Shown piece after piece: positions 25,737 to 34,469 of a DNA stretch of 64,000 nucleotides. The notes under the pieces were generated by a model, which did no database searches, was not told the origin of the DNA, and worked only from the letters and a program-made list of their open reading frames with translations. The stretch spans positions 26,461 to 90,460 of the forward strand of contig DATKSK010000071.1 in the NCBI GenBank assembly GCA_035531755.1, read 5' to 3'. A program made the translations under genes and the position numbers. This DNA is from Acidimicrobiales bacterium. Its GTDB lineage: Bacteria > Actinomycetota > Acidimicrobiia > Acidimicrobiales > UBA8190. Positions within the stretch are counted from its first letter, which is position 1. Every line of letters begins with the position of its first letter.

Positions 25737-26513
25737 TCACTTGTGTGCCGGGCCGGTGGCGGTGGCACCGGCCCGTCGGGCGTCGACTCGCCCCACACGC
25801 CCGAGGAGCTCGGCGAGGTCCGCGACGACGATGTCCGCCCCGGCCGCCACCAGCTGGGCCGGGCTCACGCTCCGGGCGACGCCGACCACGAGCCCGAACT
25901 CCCCCGCCTGCCCCGCCTGCACCCCGGCCAGCGCGTCCTCCACAACGGCGGCACGGGCCGCGGGCACGCCGAGGGCACCGGCGGCCCACAGGAACGTGTC
26001 CGGCGCCGGCTTCCCCGCCAGATGGTGCCCGGCGGCCACCCGGCCGTCCACCACGACGTCGAAGAGGCCCGTGATCCCCGCCGACCGGAGGACCGCCATG
26101 CAGTTCTCGCTGGCGGAGACGACCGCCGTCGGCACGCCCGTGCGCCGCACCGCCTCGACGAAGGTGACCGACCCCGGGAACGCCGCCACCGCGCCCGCAC
26201 CCAGCCGGTGGAGGACGAACTCGTTCTTGCGGTTGCCGACTCCGCACACGGTCTCGCTGGCCGGCGGGTCGGACGGCGAGCCCTCGGGCAACTCGATACC
26301 ACGGGATGCGAGGAAATCGCGCACACCGTCATAGCGTGGCTTCCCGTCGACGAAGCGCTGGTAGTCACCGACGAGGTCGAAGGGCTCGACCGCGACGGCG
26401 AGCCCCGCGCCACGGCGGGCCAACACCTCGTCGAAGGTCTCCTTCCACGCCGCGGCATGCACGCGGGCAGTGTCGGTCAGCACGCCGTCGAGGTCGAACA
26501 ACCACGCGTCCAC
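25737..26513 (-). CDS. HAD-family beta-phosphoglucomutase
   Basis: The protein has 258 residues from a GTG at 26513. FDLDGVLTDTARVHAAAWK gives the HAD nucleophile Asp7 and acid/base Asp9, with the cap substrate-binding region after it. VVSASENCMAVL holds the motif II Ser, HHLAGKPAPDTF the Lys, and VVEDALAGVQAGQAG the acidic motif. The enzyme converts beta-glucose-1-phosphate to glucose-6-phosphate. Paired with GH65 it completes phosphorolytic use of a disaccharide. The two activities are fused in Rv2006 and adjacent in Rv3400-Rv3401 of M. tuberculosis; here they are separate. Confidence 0.85.
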   Translation of the reverse strand: MDAWLFDLDGVLTDTARVHAAAWKETFDEVLARRGAGLAVAVEPFDLVGDYQRFVDGKPRYDGVRDFLASRGIELPEGSPSDPPASETVCGVGNRKNEFVLHRLGAGAVAAFPGSVTFVEAVRRTGVPTAVVSASENCMAVLRSAGITGLFDVVVDGRVAAGHHLAGKPAPDTFLWAAGALGVPAARAAVVEDALAGVQAGQAGEFGLVVGVARSVSPAQLVAAGADIVVADLAELLGRVGRVDARRAGATATGPAHK

Positions 26514-26559
26514 AGCACCGCCGATGCCGGCGGCGGCCGAACCTGCTCGCCGGCCGCGT

Positions 26560-26970
26560 TCAGCGCCTGACAACGGGGACCCGGGTCGACGCCGTCTTGG
26601 CCTCTTCGCCCACGGGGACGCGGATCTCGAGGATCCCGTCGCCATAGGTCGCCTTGACGTCGTCCTCCTTGGTCCCCGCGGGGAGCGACATCGTGCGGAC
26701 GAACGACCCGTACCGGAACTCCGACCGGTAGCCGTCCCTGGCCTTGTGCTCGGACTTCTCCTCGCGCCGGGCACGGATGTGCAGCATCCCGTCGGAGATC
26801 GTGATCTCCACGTCCTTGTCGGGATCGATGCCGGGCAGCTCCGTCCGGACGACGAGGGCGTCACCGTCGACGAACTCCTCGACCCGCAACCACGAGCCGT
26901 CGGCTTCGGGGTCGAAGAACCGCCGCCAGAGCTCCGGGAGCTCCAAGTGCTCACGCTTCACGAGTGCCAT
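26560..26970 (-). CDS. Hsp20/alpha-crystallin small heat-shock protein
   Basis: The protein has 136 residues. The alpha-crystallin domain spans about 30-125: VDGDALVVRTELPGID, VEITISDGMLHIRARREE, then YRSEFRYGSFVRTMSLPAGT and ATYGDGILEIRVPV, with the usual G-I-L-E-I motif. It is an ATP-independent chaperone. It heads the leftward Hsp20-HAD-zinc ribbon unit. Two DosR-like boxes lie 97-110 and 170-183 bp upstream. The acr/hspX gene (Rv2031c) of M. tuberculosis is controlled through paired boxes in a comparable way. Confidence 0.92.
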   Translation of the reverse strand: MALVKREHLELPELWRRFFDPEADGSWLRVEEFVDGDALVVRTELPGIDPDKDVEITISDGMLHIRARREEKSEHKARDGYRSEFRYGSFVRTMSLPAGTKEDDVKATYGDGILEIRVPVGEEAKTASTRVPVVRR

Positions 26971-27066
26971 GCCACACCTCCTCGAGCATCACCGCCCACC
27001 CGCGTGCCACATTCCCGTGACATTGCCGCCATTCCAATTGGACTGCGCCGGCCACCCCGCCCGTTA

Positions 27067-27080
27067 GGGCCGAACGTCCC
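27067..27080 (-). promoter_or_regulatory. DosR/DevR-like box 1 upstream of Hsp20
   Basis: GGGCCGAACGTCCC within TTAGGGCCGAACGTCCCGAT agrees with the 20-bp DosR consensus (TT-S-GGGACT-WW-AGTCCC-S-AA) at most arm positions, including the outer TT and GA. It lies 97-110 bp upstream of the Hsp20 ATG. Confidence 0.6.
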
Positions 27081-27139
27081 GATCGGGCAGTCCTCCTGCG
27101 CCGCTCGTCCACAGCCGCCTGTGGGAACTGGGGATGGAT

Positions 27140-27153
27140 GTGACCTTGGTCCC
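27140..27153 (-). promoter_or_regulatory. DosR/DevR-like box 2 upstream of Hsp20
   Basis: GTGACCTTGGTCCC is followed by GAT, as in box 1. It has one mismatch to GGGAC-N4-GTCCC. Its centre is 73 bp, about seven helical turns, from the centre of box 1. Confidence 0.5.
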
Positions 27154-27306
27154 GATCCGTACGAGGGGGCCCGAAGACGGAACACCGTCCCCACGGGCAG
27201 GGTTGTACCGGGTGGAGGACCCGCCTCCTGGCGGCCGAGCCGAGCGGGTGTGACGCCGGTGTGCGCCCGCCCTCCGGCGACGGTGGGGCGGGCGGCATCG
27301 CGTTTG

Positions 27307-27320
27307 CGGACCTTCGACTC
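27307..27320 (+). promoter_or_regulatory. DosR/DevR-like box upstream of the AhpD-SQR operon
   Basis: CGGACCTTCGACTC, followed by TGGGCG, is a weaker dyad. The wider string GGACCTT.GAC.CTGGGCG is shared with the site at 29982, upstream of DUF1918. It ends 36 bp before the ATG at 27356. Confidence 0.45.
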
Positions 27321-27355
27321 TGGGCGTCGGGGCCGCCGATCAGCACGATCGGGGC

Positions 27356-27748
27356 ATGGAGAACAACGTCAAGGTCATAGCTGATCTGCGCGAGCCGACA
27401 CGGTCGTTGCGCCAGGCGGCGCCGGAGGCGTGGGCGGGCTTCGGTGCCCTGCACGACGCTGCGGTCGCCGAGGGGGTGCTGCCGGGCAAGGTGAAGGAAC
27501 TGATGGCCCTGGTCATCGCCGTGGTCAAGCAATGCGACGGCTGCATCGCCTACCACGCCAAGGCGGCCGCCCGGCTGGGTGCGACCGAGCAGGAGGTCGC
27601 CGAGACCCTGTCGGTGGCGCTGATGATGGACGGAGGGACCGCCACCGTGTACGGGCCCCGCGCCTGGGCCGCGTATCGCGAGTTCGCCGACATCGCTCCC
27701 CTCGGTGTTGCCCAGCCCGTGATAGCGGGCGACACCGCCACGGGGTGA
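27356..27748 (+). CDS. AhpD/carboxymuconolactone-decarboxylase-family protein
   Basis: The protein has 130 residues. The AhpD core is VKELMALVIAVVKQCDGCIA followed by YHAKAAARLGATEQEVAETL, with the redox CxxC (CDGC) and the downstream His of the proton-relay motif. Family members are small alkylhydroperoxidases or thiol oxidoreductases. Its stop overlaps the SQR-like GTG (GTGA), so a role with the sulfide/sulfane-sulfur proteins downstream is likely. The call of a peroxidase is family-based only. Confidence 0.85.
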   Translation: MENNVKVIADLREPTRSLRQAAPEAWAGFGALHDAAVAEGVLPGKVKELMALVIAVVKQCDGCIAYHAKAAARLGATEQEVAETLSVALMMDGGTATVYGPRAWAAYREFADIAPLGVAQPVIAGDTATG

Positions 27749-28998
27749 CGGTGGCGCAACGCATCGTGATCCTCGGAGGGGGCACCGGGGGCACCCTGGT
27801 CGGCAACCGCCTGCGCCGGGCCCTCGACGAGGACGCCGCCGAGATCGTCGTCGTGGACCAGGACGACGATCACGTATACCAGCCCGGCCTGCTGTTCGTG
27901 CCCTTCGGCCTCGCCCACCTGGACGAGATCACCCGGCCCCGCCGGCACCAGCTGCACCGGGGGATCGCCTTTCGTGAGTGCGCCGTCGACCACGTGGACA
28001 TCGACGCCGATCGGGTGCATCTCAGCGACGGCACCACGCTCGACTACGACGTCCTCGTCGTGGCCACCGGGTCGACCCTGGTGCCGGAGGAGACCGAGGG
28101 ACTGCTGGGGCCGGGCTGGATGGAGAAGGTCTTCACCTTCTACACGCCGCAGGGAGCCTCCGCCCTCCACGAGGCGCTCGAGTGGTTCGAGGGCGGGCGT
28201 CTCGTGGTCGGCGTGGTGGACCTGCCCATCAAATGCCCGGTCGCACCGTTGGAGTTCTGCTTCCTCGCCGACTGGTACCTGCGCGAGCGCGGCATCCGCG
28301 ACCAGGTCGACCTGCGGTACGTCACGCCGCTCGACAGCGCGTTCACCACGCCCGAGGCCGCCCGCACGCTCGGCGGGATCCTCGAGGAGAAGGGCGTGGC
28401 GTTGGTCACGGAATTCAACATCGGCGAGGTCGACGGCTCCGGCGGCCGTCTCGTCGGGTACGACGGCCGCGAGGTCCCTTTCGACCTGGCCGTGCTCGTC
28501 CCCCTCCACGGCGGCGCCCCCTACGTGGGCCGCTCGCCCGGCCTGGGGGACGCGCTGGGGTTCGTGCGCACCGAGCCGCACACGCTGCAGTCGCTGGCCA
28601 AGCCCAACGTGTTCGCCCTGGGCGACGCCGCCGACCTGCCGGCATCGAAGGCGGGCTCGGTCACCCACTTCGAGGGCGAGACCCTCGTCTCCAACGTCTG
28701 CCGCTTCCTGGCGGGCGAACCGCTCCAGGCTTCGTACGACGGCCACACCAACTGCTTCATCGAGACGGGTTTCGGCAAGGCGCTCCTGATCGACTTCAAC
28801 TACGACACCGAGCCCCTGTCGGGGCACTACCCGGGGGATGTCGGCCTCCCCCTCCTGAAGGAGTCACGGCTCAACCACCTGGGCAAGCTCATGTTCCAGT
28901 GGTTCTACTGGCACGGCCTGCTCCCGGGCCGGGACGTCCCGGGGATCGGCTCGGCCATGCCGAGCGCCGGGAAGCACGCCGCACCGGTGGCGCGGTGA
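27745..28998 (+). CDS. Sulfide:quinone oxidoreductase-like flavoprotein
   Basis: The protein has 417 residues from a GTG overlapping the previous stop; a second GTG at 27751 is possible. RIVILGGGTGGTLVGNRL is the FAD dinucleotide motif, VVVATGSTLVPEE follows the second strand, and ALGDAADLPASKAGSVTHFE is the C-terminal FAD loop. Cysteines at about 164 (IKCPVAPLEF) and 172 occupy the region where SQR enzymes carry redox cysteines. The C-terminal GKLMFQWFYWHGLLPG is the amphipathic membrane-contact helix typical of SQR and FCSD-like proteins. It would oxidise sulfide or a sulfane-sulfur donor and pass electrons to quinone. The substrate is inferred. Confidence 0.8.
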   Translation: MTVAQRIVILGGGTGGTLVGNRLRRALDEDAAEIVVVDQDDDHVYQPGLLFVPFGLAHLDEITRPRRHQLHRGIAFRECAVDHVDIDADRVHLSDGTTLDYDVLVVATGSTLVPEETEGLLGPGWMEKVFTFYTPQGASALHEALEWFEGGRLVVGVVDLPIKCPVAPLEFCFLADWYLRERGIRDQVDLRYVTPLDSAFTTPEAARTLGGILEEKGVALVTEFNIGEVDGSGGRLVGYDGREVPFDLAVLVPLHGGAPYVGRSPGLGDALGFVRTEPHTLQSLAKPNVFALGDAADLPASKAGSVTHFEGETLVSNVCRFLAGEPLQASYDGHTNCFIETGFGKALLIDFNYDTEPLSGHYPGDVGLPLLKESRLNHLGKLMFQWFYWHGLLPGRDVPGIGSAMPSAGKHAAPVAR

Positions 28999-29033
28999 GC
29001 ACCGCCCACGGCGCGCGCGAGAAGGGAGTCGAC

Positions 29034-29369
29034 ATGCCAACCACGACAGCCGCCTCGGAGGCCACCTACGCGGGGCGGCCCGTGACGGTCAACGACGAAG
29101 GGTTCTTCGAGGACCCCTCCCAGTGGACCGAGGAGATGGCGCCCGAGATCGCACGGGCCGAGGGCATCCCCGAGCTCACGGACCGGCACTGGCAGGTCCT
29201 CCGGTTCATGCGCGCCGAGTACGCCGCCACCGGCGCCGGCCCGACCGTGCGCGTGCTGGGCAAGACGTCGGGCGTCTCGGTGAAGGAGCTCTACGAGCTG
29301 TTCCCGAAGGGCCCGGCGAAGACCGCCGCCAAGATCGCCGGCATTCCCAAGCCCCGCGGCTGCATCTGA
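29034..29369 (+). CDS. DsrC/TusE-family sulfur carrier, single-cysteine form
   Basis: The protein has 111 residues from an ATG 35 bp after the SQR-like stop. The DsrC fold is clear: VNDEGFFEDPSQWTEEMAPE, LTDRHWQVLRFMRAEY and the C-terminal arm ELYELFPKGPAKTAAKIAG then IPKPRGCI. The penultimate Cys (CysA) is present, but the second arm Cys (CysB, in dissimilatory DsrC as KxxCKIAG) is Ala. It can carry a persulfide but cannot form the DsrC intramolecular disulfide or trisulfide, so it is a TusE-like carrier and not a sulfite-reductase substrate. No dsrAB is seen in the window. Confidence 0.88.
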   Translation: MPTTTAASEATYAGRPVTVNDEGFFEDPSQWTEEMAPEIARAEGIPELTDRHWQVLRFMRAEYAATGAGPTVRVLGKTSGVSVKELYELFPKGPAKTAAKIAGIPKPRGCI

Positions 29370-29442
29370 CCGATCCGACCACACCGGCGCCGGGCCACCC
29401 CGGGCGGCAACCGGCCCCCGGCCAGACGAAAGGACTCCGGCA

Positions 29443-29910
29443 ATGGCAGACACGATCACGAAGGTGTCGATCGTCATCTCCAAGGGTTCGCTCGAGGGCG
29501 TCTACCCCGGCCTCATCATGGCCAACGGGGCACGGGCCGAGGGGATCGAGGCCAATCTCTTCTTCACCTTCTTCGGCCTCGACGCCGTGCACAAGAAGCG
29601 CTATGAGCACATAAAGGTCGCCACGGTGGGCAACCCGGGGCTGCACCTGGCCACCCTGGCGGGTGGCCTGCCCGGTGTGTCGAGCGTCCTGACGCACTAC
29701 ATGGAGCGCAAGATGGACAAGCTCGACATCCCGCCGATCCCCGAGTTCCTGGCCATGATCGCCGACACCGGGGCGGGCCTGTACGGCTGCAAGGCCTCGT
29801 GCGACCTGTTCGAGCTCACCCACGACGACCTCATCGACCAGGTGAAGGACATCATCACGGTGGGCGAGTTCTACGCCATGGCGGCCGGCGGCCAGATCAT
29901 CTTCACGTAG
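29443..29910 (+). CDS. DsrE/DsrF-family sulfur-relay protein (DsrE2-like)
   Basis: The protein has 155 residues from an ATG behind GAAAGGACTCCGGCA. VSIVISKGSLEGVYPGLIMA, FFTFFGLDAVHKKRYEHIKV, and IPEFLAMIADTGAGLYGCKA with the neighbouring CDLF mark the DsrE2/peroxiredoxin-like family. The Cys pair in YGCKASCDLF is the likely persulfide site. It closes the AhpD-SQR-DsrC-DsrE unit and could hand sulfane sulfur from the flavoprotein to the DsrC-like carrier. Confidence 0.88.
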   Translation: MADTITKVSIVISKGSLEGVYPGLIMANGARAEGIEANLFFTFFGLDAVHKKRYEHIKVATVGNPGLHLATLAGGLPGVSSVLTHYMERKMDKLDIPPIPEFLAMIADTGAGLYGCKASCDLFELTHDDLIDQVKDIITVGEFYAMAAGGQIIFT

Positions 29911-29980
29911 CCAGTTCATCTTCACGGACGAGATCCGCGGCGGATCCGCCACGGGCACCCGGTCGGGCAGCAGGCAAGTC

Positions 29981-29994
29981 TGGACCTTGGACCC
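29981..29994 (+). promoter_or_regulatory. DosR/DevR-like box before DUF1918
   Basis: TGGACCTTGGACCC has two mismatches to GGGAC-N4-GTCCC. The flanking CTGGGCG matches the box at 27307. It lies 84-97 bp upstream of the DUF1918 ATG. Confidence 0.5.
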
Positions 29995-30077
29995 TGGGCG
30001 GCGGGGCCCGCCCGGGCGAACATGGCACCGAGGCATCGAAGCCGCCGGTCACCCCGGCTGAGCAGGAGGTCGAGCTG

Positions 30078-30338
30078 ATGCGGGCAGCAATTGGCGACAT
30101 GCTCGTCGTGCACGGGCACCGCGCCGGGGAAGCGGATCGTACGGGCGAGATCATCGAGGTCCACGAGGCCGGCGGTGCTCCGCCGTACGTCGTGCGGTGG
30201 GACGAGGACGGCCACGTGGGACTGGTGTTCCCCGGCCCCGACGCCACCATCCAGAGGGTTGCCGGGCGGGCCGGGCACGGCTCGCCCCGCCCCCGTGGGC
30301 ATCGCAAGGGACCTCGGCCGTCCCCTGTCCGGCATTGA
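30078..30338 (+). CDS. DUF1918 small beta-barrel protein
   Basis: The protein has 86 residues from an ATG behind AGCAGGAGGTCGAGCTG. MRAAIGDMLVVHGHRAGEAD, GEIIEVHEAGGAPPYVVRWD and DGHVGLVFPGPDA are the full DUF1918 pattern, a small SH3-like barrel frequent in stress and dormancy gene sets of actinobacteria. The C-terminal 20 residues are Arg/Pro/His-rich. It precedes PEP synthase by 24 bp and is probably co-transcribed with it. Confidence 0.88.
   Translation: MRAAIGDMLVVHGHRAGEADRTGEIIEVHEAGGAPPYVVRWDEDGHVGLVFPGPDATIQRVAGRAGHGSPRPRGHRKGPRPSPVRH
30308..30321 (+). promoter_or_regulatory. Weak DosR/DevR-like box before PEP synthase
   Basis: GGGACCTCGGCCGT, followed by CCCC, has one intact GGGAC arm. 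The GTCCC arm is displaced by three bases. It lies in the 3' end of DUF1918, 42-55 bp before the PEP synthase ATG. The overlap with coding sequence makes chance more likely. Confidence 0.3.
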
Positions 30339-30362
30339 GGCGCGGCTCGGGAGGAGCGCACG

Positions 30363-32825
30363 ATGGACATGATCCGCTGGTTCGGCGATGTCGGCCTCGA
30401 TGACGCGCCGCAGGTCGGCGGCAAGGGAGCGAACCTCGGGGAGCTGACGGCGGCGGGGCTCCCGGTCCCCCCGGGATTCATCGTCACGAGCGACGCCTTC
30501 CTCGACGCCATCGATCGCAGCGGGGCGCGTGCGCGGCTCCGGGACGTGATCGCCGGTGCCGTGCCCGACGACCCGGCCAGCCTGGCCGCGGGCGCGCGCC
30601 AGGCCCAGGAGCTCGTCACGGCCACCCCGGTCCCGCCCGACCTGGCCGACGCCGTGCGCGATGCATATCGCCGGCTCGGGCCCGGCACCCGCGTGGCGGT
30701 GCGCTCGTCGGGGACGAGTGAGGACAGCGCGGGCACGTCGTTCGCCGGTATGAATGCCACGTTCACGAACGTCGCCGGCGACGAGGAGCTGCTCGCCCGC
30801 ATCGTGGACTGCTGGGCTTCCCTGTACGGCGAGCGGGTGATCTCCTATCGCGCCAGCCAGGAGGTCGGGGAGGAGCCCTCGCTGGCCGTCGTCGTCCAGC
30901 AGATGGTGCCGTCGGAGCGCTCCGGTGTGATGTTCACCGTCGACCCGTCACGGGCCCATCCCGACCACCTCGTGGTCGAGGCGGCGTTCGGCCAGGGCGA
31001 GGTGGTCGTGAGCGGCCAGGTCGAGCCCGACACCTACGTGGTCGAACGGTCGGGCCCGACGCTGCTGCACGTCCGCATCGGCATCAAGACCACGAAGATC
31101 GTCCAGGGCGCCGACGGCCACGACCGGCAGGTCGACCTCGACGCCGGCGAAGGGTCACGTCGCGTCCTCACCGACGAGGAGGTCCTCGGCCTCGCCAGGC
31201 TGGGCTTGGCGGTCGAGGCGCACTACGGCACCCCGCAGGACGTCGAGTGGGCCATCGCGGGTGGCAACACCTACCTGGTCCAGTCGCGACCCATCACGAC
31301 GCTCGCCGATCGGCCCCCTCGCGATGTGCCGTCCCCGACGGGCGCAGCCATGGGATCGCCCGCCCCGGTGGGTACCGCCACGGCGCCGACCGTGACCGTG
31401 CTCGTGTCGGGGCTGGCGGCCTCCGCCGGTCGGGCGTCCGGTCACGTCCGGGTGCTGCGCTCCCCCGACGAGGGCGCCGCGCTCCTCGACGGGGAGATCC
31501 TCGTCGCCCCCATGACCAGCCCCGACTGGGTGCCCACGATGCGCCGGGCGGCGGCCCTGGTCACCGACGGCGGCGGCATGACCTGCCACGCCGCCATCGT
31601 GACGCGCGAGTTGGGCGTGCCGTGCGTGGTGGGGGCGCGCAACGCCACCACCGTGCTGCGCGACGGCGAGATGGTGACCGTCGACGGGGCCAAGGGTGAG
31701 GTCTACGAGGGAGCGGTGGAGGCAGAGCCGGATGCGGCCGGCACCGCCGTCCCTGCCACGGCGTCGAGCCTGTCGGCTTCGACGGACGGATCGGCGGCCG
31801 GGGCGCCGGTGCTCGCAACCCGCCTCTACGTCAATCTCGCCATCGCCGAGCACGCCGAGGAGGTGGCGGCCATGCCCGTCGACGGCGTCGGGCTGCTGCG
31901 CGCCGAGTTCATGGTCGTCGACGCGCTGCACGGCGTGCACCCGCGGCTGCTGCTCGAGCGCGGCGAGGAGAAGGCCTTCGTGGACGCCATGGCGGCGTCG
32001 CTGCTTCGGATCACTCGCGCCTTCGCCCCCCGCCCCGTCGTCTACCGGAGCATCGACTTCCGGACCAACGAGTTCCGCAGCCTGGAAGGGGGTGAGCGCT
32101 TCGAGCCACACGAGGAGAACCCGATGATCGGCTACCGCGGCTGCTACCGCTACGTGCGCGAGCCCGACCTGTTCCGGCTGGAGCTCGACGTGCTCGCCAA
32201 GGTCCTCGAGCAGACGCAGAACCTCCGCCTCATGATCCCCTTCGTGCGCACCCGGTGGGAGCTCGAGGCCTGCCTCCAGATCGTCGACACCAGCCCGGTC
32301 GCAGGTGTGCTCCCCGTGTGGGTGATGGCCGAGGTGCCGTCCGTGGCGTTCTTCATCCCGCAGTACGCCGCCATGGGCATCGAGGGAGTCTCCATCGGGA
32401 GCAACGACCTGACCCAGCTGGTGCTGGGCGTGGACCGCGACTCGGAGGTGTGCGCCGAGTTGTTCGACGAGGCGGACCCCGCGGTGCTCGACGCCATCGG
32501 GCGGATCGTCCGCGGCTGCCGGGACGCCGGGATCACCTCGTCACTGTGCGGGCAGGCACCCTCCAACCGACCGGAGTTCGCCGAGCACCTGGTCCGGTTG
32601 GGCATCACCTCCATTTCGGTCAATCCCGACGCCGTGGGAGCGGCGAGACGGTCCATCGCCGCGGCCGAGTGGCGGCTGCTGCTCGAGTCATCCGTCCCCG
32701 ACCGGACGAGCGCGCACCCCGGCGCGGGGCTCACGCCGCGACCGCACCGGCACGCCCAGACGCCGGCACCGGCACAGACGCAGGCACAGACGCAGGCACA
32801 GCCGCCGGTGCACCCCCGGGCGTAG
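30363..32825 (+). CDS. ppsA: Phosphoenolpyruvate synthase (pyruvate, water dikinase)
   Basis: The protein has 820 residues from the ATG at 30363, behind GGGAGGAGCGCACG. The N-terminal ATP-grasp domain has [36 protein letters not shown] and the tail [20 protein letters not shown]. The swivelling domain carries the phospho-His at about residue 409 in [20 protein letters not shown]. The C-terminal PEP/pyruvate TIM barrel has [23 protein letters not shown] and CGQAP. It interconverts pyruvate and PEP. The last 30 or so residues are a repetitive Pro/Gln/Ala/Thr tail absent from typical enzymes. The gene is convergent with the PFOR operon. Confidence 0.92.
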   Translation: MDMIRWFGDVGLDDAPQVGGKGANLGELTAAGLPVPPGFIVTSDAFLDAIDRSGARARLRDVIAGAVPDDPASLAAGARQAQELVTATPVPPDLADAVRDAYRRLGPGTRVAVRSSGTSEDSAGTSFAGMNATFTNVAGDEELLARIVDCWASLYGERVISYRASQEVGEEPSLAVVVQQMVPSERSGVMFTVDPSRAHPDHLVVEAAFGQGEVVVSGQVEPDTYVVERSGPTLLHVRIGIKTTKIVQGADGHDRQVDLDAGEGSRRVLTDEEVLGLARLGLAVEAHYGTPQDVEWAIAGGNTYLVQSRPITTLADRPPRDVPSPTGAAMGSPAPVGTATAPTVTVLVSGLAASAGRASGHVRVLRSPDEGAALLDGEILVAPMTSPDWVPTMRRAAALVTDGGGMTCHAAIVTRELGVPCVVGARNATTVLRDGEMVTVDGAKGEVYEGAVEAEPDAAGTAVPATASSLSASTDGSAAGAPVLATRLYVNLAIAEHAEEVAAMPVDGVGLLRAEFMVVDALHGVHPRLLLERGEEKAFVDAMAASLLRITRAFAPRPVVYRSIDFRTNEFRSLEGGERFEPHEENPMIGYRGCYRYVREPDLFRLELDVLAKVLEQTQNLRLMIPFVRTRWELEACLQIVDTSPVAGVLPVWVMAEVPSVAFFIPQYAAMGIEGVSIGSNDLTQLVLGVDRDSEVCAELFDEADPAVLDAIGRIVRGCRDAGITSSLCGQAPSNRPEFAEHLVRLGITSISVNPDAVGAARRSIAAAEWRLLLESSVPDRTSAHPGAGLTPRPHRHAQTPAPAQTQAQTQAQPPVHPRA

Positions 32826-32837
32826 GCGCCTGCCCGG

Positions 32838-34469
32838 CTAGATCCGCTCGGGCTCCATCACGATGGCCCCACAGGGGCACTCCGCCACGCAGATCCCGCA
32901 GCCCTTGCAGTAGTCGTAGTCGAAGGCGTAGCGGTTGCCGACCCCCAGCTTCATCACGGCGTTGTCGGGGCAGACCCCGAAGCAGTTGTCGCATTCGAAG
33001 CAGTTCCCGCACGACATGCACCGCCGCGCCTCGAAGAGGGCATTGCCCTCGTCGAGGCCTTCCACCACCTCGTCGAAGGTCGACGTCCGCCTGGCCAGGT
33101 CCAGCCGGGGACGGACCGTCTTCGGCGCATCGGCGTAGTACCAGGTGTTGAGCATCCCGGACGTGGCGATCTCGTGGCGCGGAGGCGGCTGGTGGACGGT
33201 CCCCCGGAGCCAGGCGTCGATGTGGCGGGCCGCCTGCTTGCCGTGACCGATGGCGACGGTGACGGTACGCTCGGCGGGGACCATGTCCCCTCCGGCGAAG
33301 ACGCCGGGGTGCCCGGTCATCATGTCCGGCCCCACCTCGACGACACCGTCCTCCACCACGATGTCCGCCGCGCCCCCCACGAGCGAGAGGTCCGATTCCT
33401 GGCCCAGGGCGAGCACGAGGCAGTCGGCGTCGAGCTCCTCGAATTCGCCTGTCGGTTGCGGGAAGCCCGTCTCGTCGAGCGCCATTCTCTCCAGCACGAG
33501 CGTGCCGCTCTCCACCGCCGTGACGGTCGAGAGCCACTTCATCCGTACGCCCTCCTCGACGGCCTCCTCCACCTCGATGTCGTGGGCCGGCATGCGATCG
33601 CGCGTGCGCCGGTAGACCACGACGGCATCGGTGGCGCCGAGGCGCCGGGCTGTGCGGGCCGCGTCCATGGCGGTGTTCCCGCCCCCGTACACCGCCACCC
33701 GCCGCCCGAGGAGGGGGGGCGACTCGTCCTCCATGCTCCGCAGCAGCGCCACGGCGTCGACGACCCGGGCAGAGTCTCCGGCCGGGATGTAGGCCCGCTT
33801 CCCGATCTCGGCTCCGACGGCCAGGAAGGCGGCGTCGAAGCCGTCCGACGTCATCGTCGCCAGGACGTCGGTCACCGGGCGGTCGACCTCGATGGTGACG
33901 CCGAGCTCCACGATCCGGTCGATCTCGGCCTGGAGCACGGCGCGCGGCAGGCGGTAGGTGGGGATGCCGAACCGCATCATGCCGCCGGCCACGGGCCCGG
34001 CCTCGTAGATGGTGACGGCGTGCCCGAGGCGTGCGAGGTGGTAAGCGGCCGACAGCCCGGCCGGCCCCGCCCCCACCACGAGCACGCGCTTCCCGCTCGG
34101 AGCCGCGTCGGCGCGGAGTTTCCACCCCCGCGCCACGGCCTCGTCCCCGAGGAAGCGCTCCACGGCGTTGATGCCGACGGCCTCGTCGACCTGGGCGCGG
34201 TTGCAGGCGGTCTCGCAGGGGTGGTAGCAGACCCGACCCATGACCGCCGGCATGGGGTTGTCCTTCACGATCGCCCGCCACGCCTGCTCGTAGTCGCCGG
34301 CCTCGGCGTGGTACAGCCACTGCTGGATGTTCTCCCCCGCGGGGCAGACGTCGTTGCACGGCGGGATGCGGTCGACGTACACGGGGCGCTCCACGCGCCA
34401 CGACCCCGTCTTGTTGGCGAGGCTCGACCCGATGTCGAGCGTGATGGCGAACGGCTTCTCCATGCTCAC
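32838..34469 (-). CDS. GltD-like NAD(P)H:ferredoxin-type oxidoreductase with C-terminal 2x[4Fe-4S]
   Basis: The protein has 543 residues from a GTG overlapping the PFOR beta stop; an ATG follows at 34463. The N-terminal iron-sulfur domain has PPCNDVCPAGENIQQW and CYHPCETACNR. FAD binding is VLVVGAGPAGLSAAYHLARL, and NAD(P) binding is VAVYGGGNTAMDAARTARRL. The C-terminus carries two ferredoxin clusters, beginning CMSCGNCFECDNCFGVCPDN and CKGCGICVAECPCG. In this operon it takes the place of the separate PFOR delta (ferredoxin) subunit and probably links pyruvate oxidation to NAD(P). Confidence 0.9.
   Translation of the reverse strand: MSMEKPFAITLDIGSSLANKTGSWRVERPVYVDRIPPCNDVCPAGENIQQWLYHAEAGDYEQAWRAIVKDNPMPAVMGRVCYHPCETACNRAQVDEAVGINAVERFLGDEAVARGWKLRADAAPSGKRVLVVGAGPAGLSAAYHLARLGHAVTIYEAGPVAGGMMRFGIPTYRLPRAVLQAEIDRIVELGVTIEVDRPVTDVLATMTSDGFDAAFLAVGAEIGKRAYIPAGDSARVVDAVALLRSMEDESPPLLGRRVAVYGGGNTAMDAARTARRLGATDAVVVYRRTRDRMPAHDIEVEEAVEEGVRMKWLSTVTAVESGTLVLERMALDETGFPQPTGEFEELDADCLVLALGQESDLSLVGGAADIVVEDGVVEVGPDMMTGHPGVFAGGDMVPAERTVTVAIGHGKQAARHIDAWLRGTVHQPPPRHEIATSGMLNTWYYADAPKTVRPRLDLARRTSTFDEVVEGLDEGNALFEARRCMSCGNCFECDNCFGVCPDNAVMKLGVGNRYAFDYDYCKGCGICVAECPCGAIVMEPERI

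Larger units (their letters stand above)
26971..27355. promoter_or_regulatory. Divergent control region between Hsp20 and the AhpD-SQR operon
   Basis: These 385 bp hold no convincing coding frame. Three palindromic boxes of one type are seen at 27067, 27140 and 27307. A CAATTGG-containing AT-richer stretch around 27000-27045 precedes the Hsp20 gene. The third box is 36-49 bp from the rightward ATG. Confidence 0.55.

Noticed and set aside
29034..29369. DsrC as evidence for dissimilatory sulfite reduction
   Set aside because: The second redox Cys of DsrC is Ala, and no dsrAB, dsrMK or aprAB genes are in the window.
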